Part shown: one piece after another, positions 6,813 to 6,883 of the stretch
How positions within the stretch are numbered: position 1 is the stretch's first letter
Layout of the letters: each line of letters begins with the position of its first letter
Assembly: GCA_003497225.1 (NCBI GenBank)
Contig: DNJQ01000137.1
Span: 1 to 6,883 of the forward strand
Reading direction: 5' to 3'
From: Bacillota bacterium
GTDB taxonomy: Bacteria > Bacillota_I > Bacilli_A > RFN20 > CAG-288
DNA length: 6,883 nucleotides
Notes under the pieces: generated by a model
The model's database searches: none
The model's input: the letters and a program-made list of their open reading frames with translations, nothing else
Told to the model about the DNA's origin: nothing
Program-made: the position numbers and the translations under genes

Positions 6813-6883
6813 TTAAGACAAACGATATTCGACACAATCTTTAGGTTTATACTGCTTTTCTACATTCTTTATTTCATCCGCCA
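6813..6883 (-). CDS. 3' end of an unidentified upstream gene (partial)
   Basis: The - strand is open from the window edge to a TAA at 6815-6813. It encodes 22 complete C-terminal residues ending in YKPKDCVEYRLS. The rest lies beyond the window. The sequence is hydrophilic and charged, with no motif from which I can name a family. It is treated as real because the reading frame is open to the edge, the composition is protein-like, and it shares the direction of the two genes that follow. It could be a chance open stretch, given its length. There are 174 bases between its stop and the Spo0A-like ATG, and these contain a promoter, so the downstream operon probably has its own transcript. Confidence 0.5.
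   Translation of the reverse strand, partial: ADEIKNVEKQYKPKDCVEYRLS
6828..6834 (-). promoter_or_regulatory. Candidate 0A box (TGTCGAA)
   Basis: An exact match to the heptamer bound by Spo0A in Bacillus (TGTCGAA) reads on the - strand. It lies about 47 bases upstream of the -35 hexamer, at roughly -83 to -89 from the predicted transcription start. It sits inside the last codons of the upstream gene. One 7-base match is expected by chance only rarely in a stretch this short, but it is a single site and coding constraint could explain it. The preserved recognition helix of the adjacent Spo0A-like protein makes it worth recording. Confidence 0.35.

Overview
The window looks like chromosome from a low-GC Gram-positive bacterium of the Bacilli (Firmicutes). 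The DNA is AT-rich with purine-rich ribosome binding sites. The gene run ileS-lspA-rluD-type synthase is typical of this group, and a Spo0A-family protein is present. Tryptophan is written TGG and TGA is used as a stop, so the genetic code looks standard rather than the Mycoplasma code. An uncultured Erysipelotrichales/RF39-like lineage is plausible, but that is inference and cannot be settled from this window.

Left half, + strand (14-4239): three tightly packed housekeeping genes form one operon. They encode isoleucyl-tRNA synthetase, lipoprotein signal peptidase and a large-subunit-type rRNA pseudouridine synthase. Each gene overlaps the next by 11-20 bases, which suggests coupled translation. 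The IleRS has all its signature motifs, including the C-terminal zinc-binding cysteines. The peptidase carries an unusually long charged C-terminal tail.

Right half, - strand (5688 back to 4240 and 6638 back to 5688): a second, convergent operon holds a Spo0A-like DNA-binding protein and a TPR/Sel1-like repeat protein. The start of the repeat gene overlaps the Spo0A-like stop as TGATG. The Spo0A-like protein has a well preserved sporulation-type DNA-binding domain, but its receiver domain has lost the phosphorylation chemistry. Glutamate replaces the phospho-acceptor aspartate, glutamine replaces one acidic-pocket aspartate, and the conserved lysine is gone. It probably acts without a phosphorelay. 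The coupled repeat protein is a natural candidate partner, but its function is unknown. The two operons meet with no gap: a single TTAATTAA supplies both stop codons.

Right edge (6639-6883): 174 noncoding bases separate the Spo0A-like gene from the last 22 codons of another - strand gene. This spacer holds a good sigma-A-type promoter. Downstream of it, inside the predicted leader, lies a terminator-like hairpin with a U8 tract, nested in a perfect 10-bp inverted repeat. An exact 0A-box heptamer (TGTCGAA) lies further upstream. Together these suggest attenuation and possible autoregulation of the Spo0A-like gene. No tRNA, rRNA, CRISPR array or mobile element was seen.
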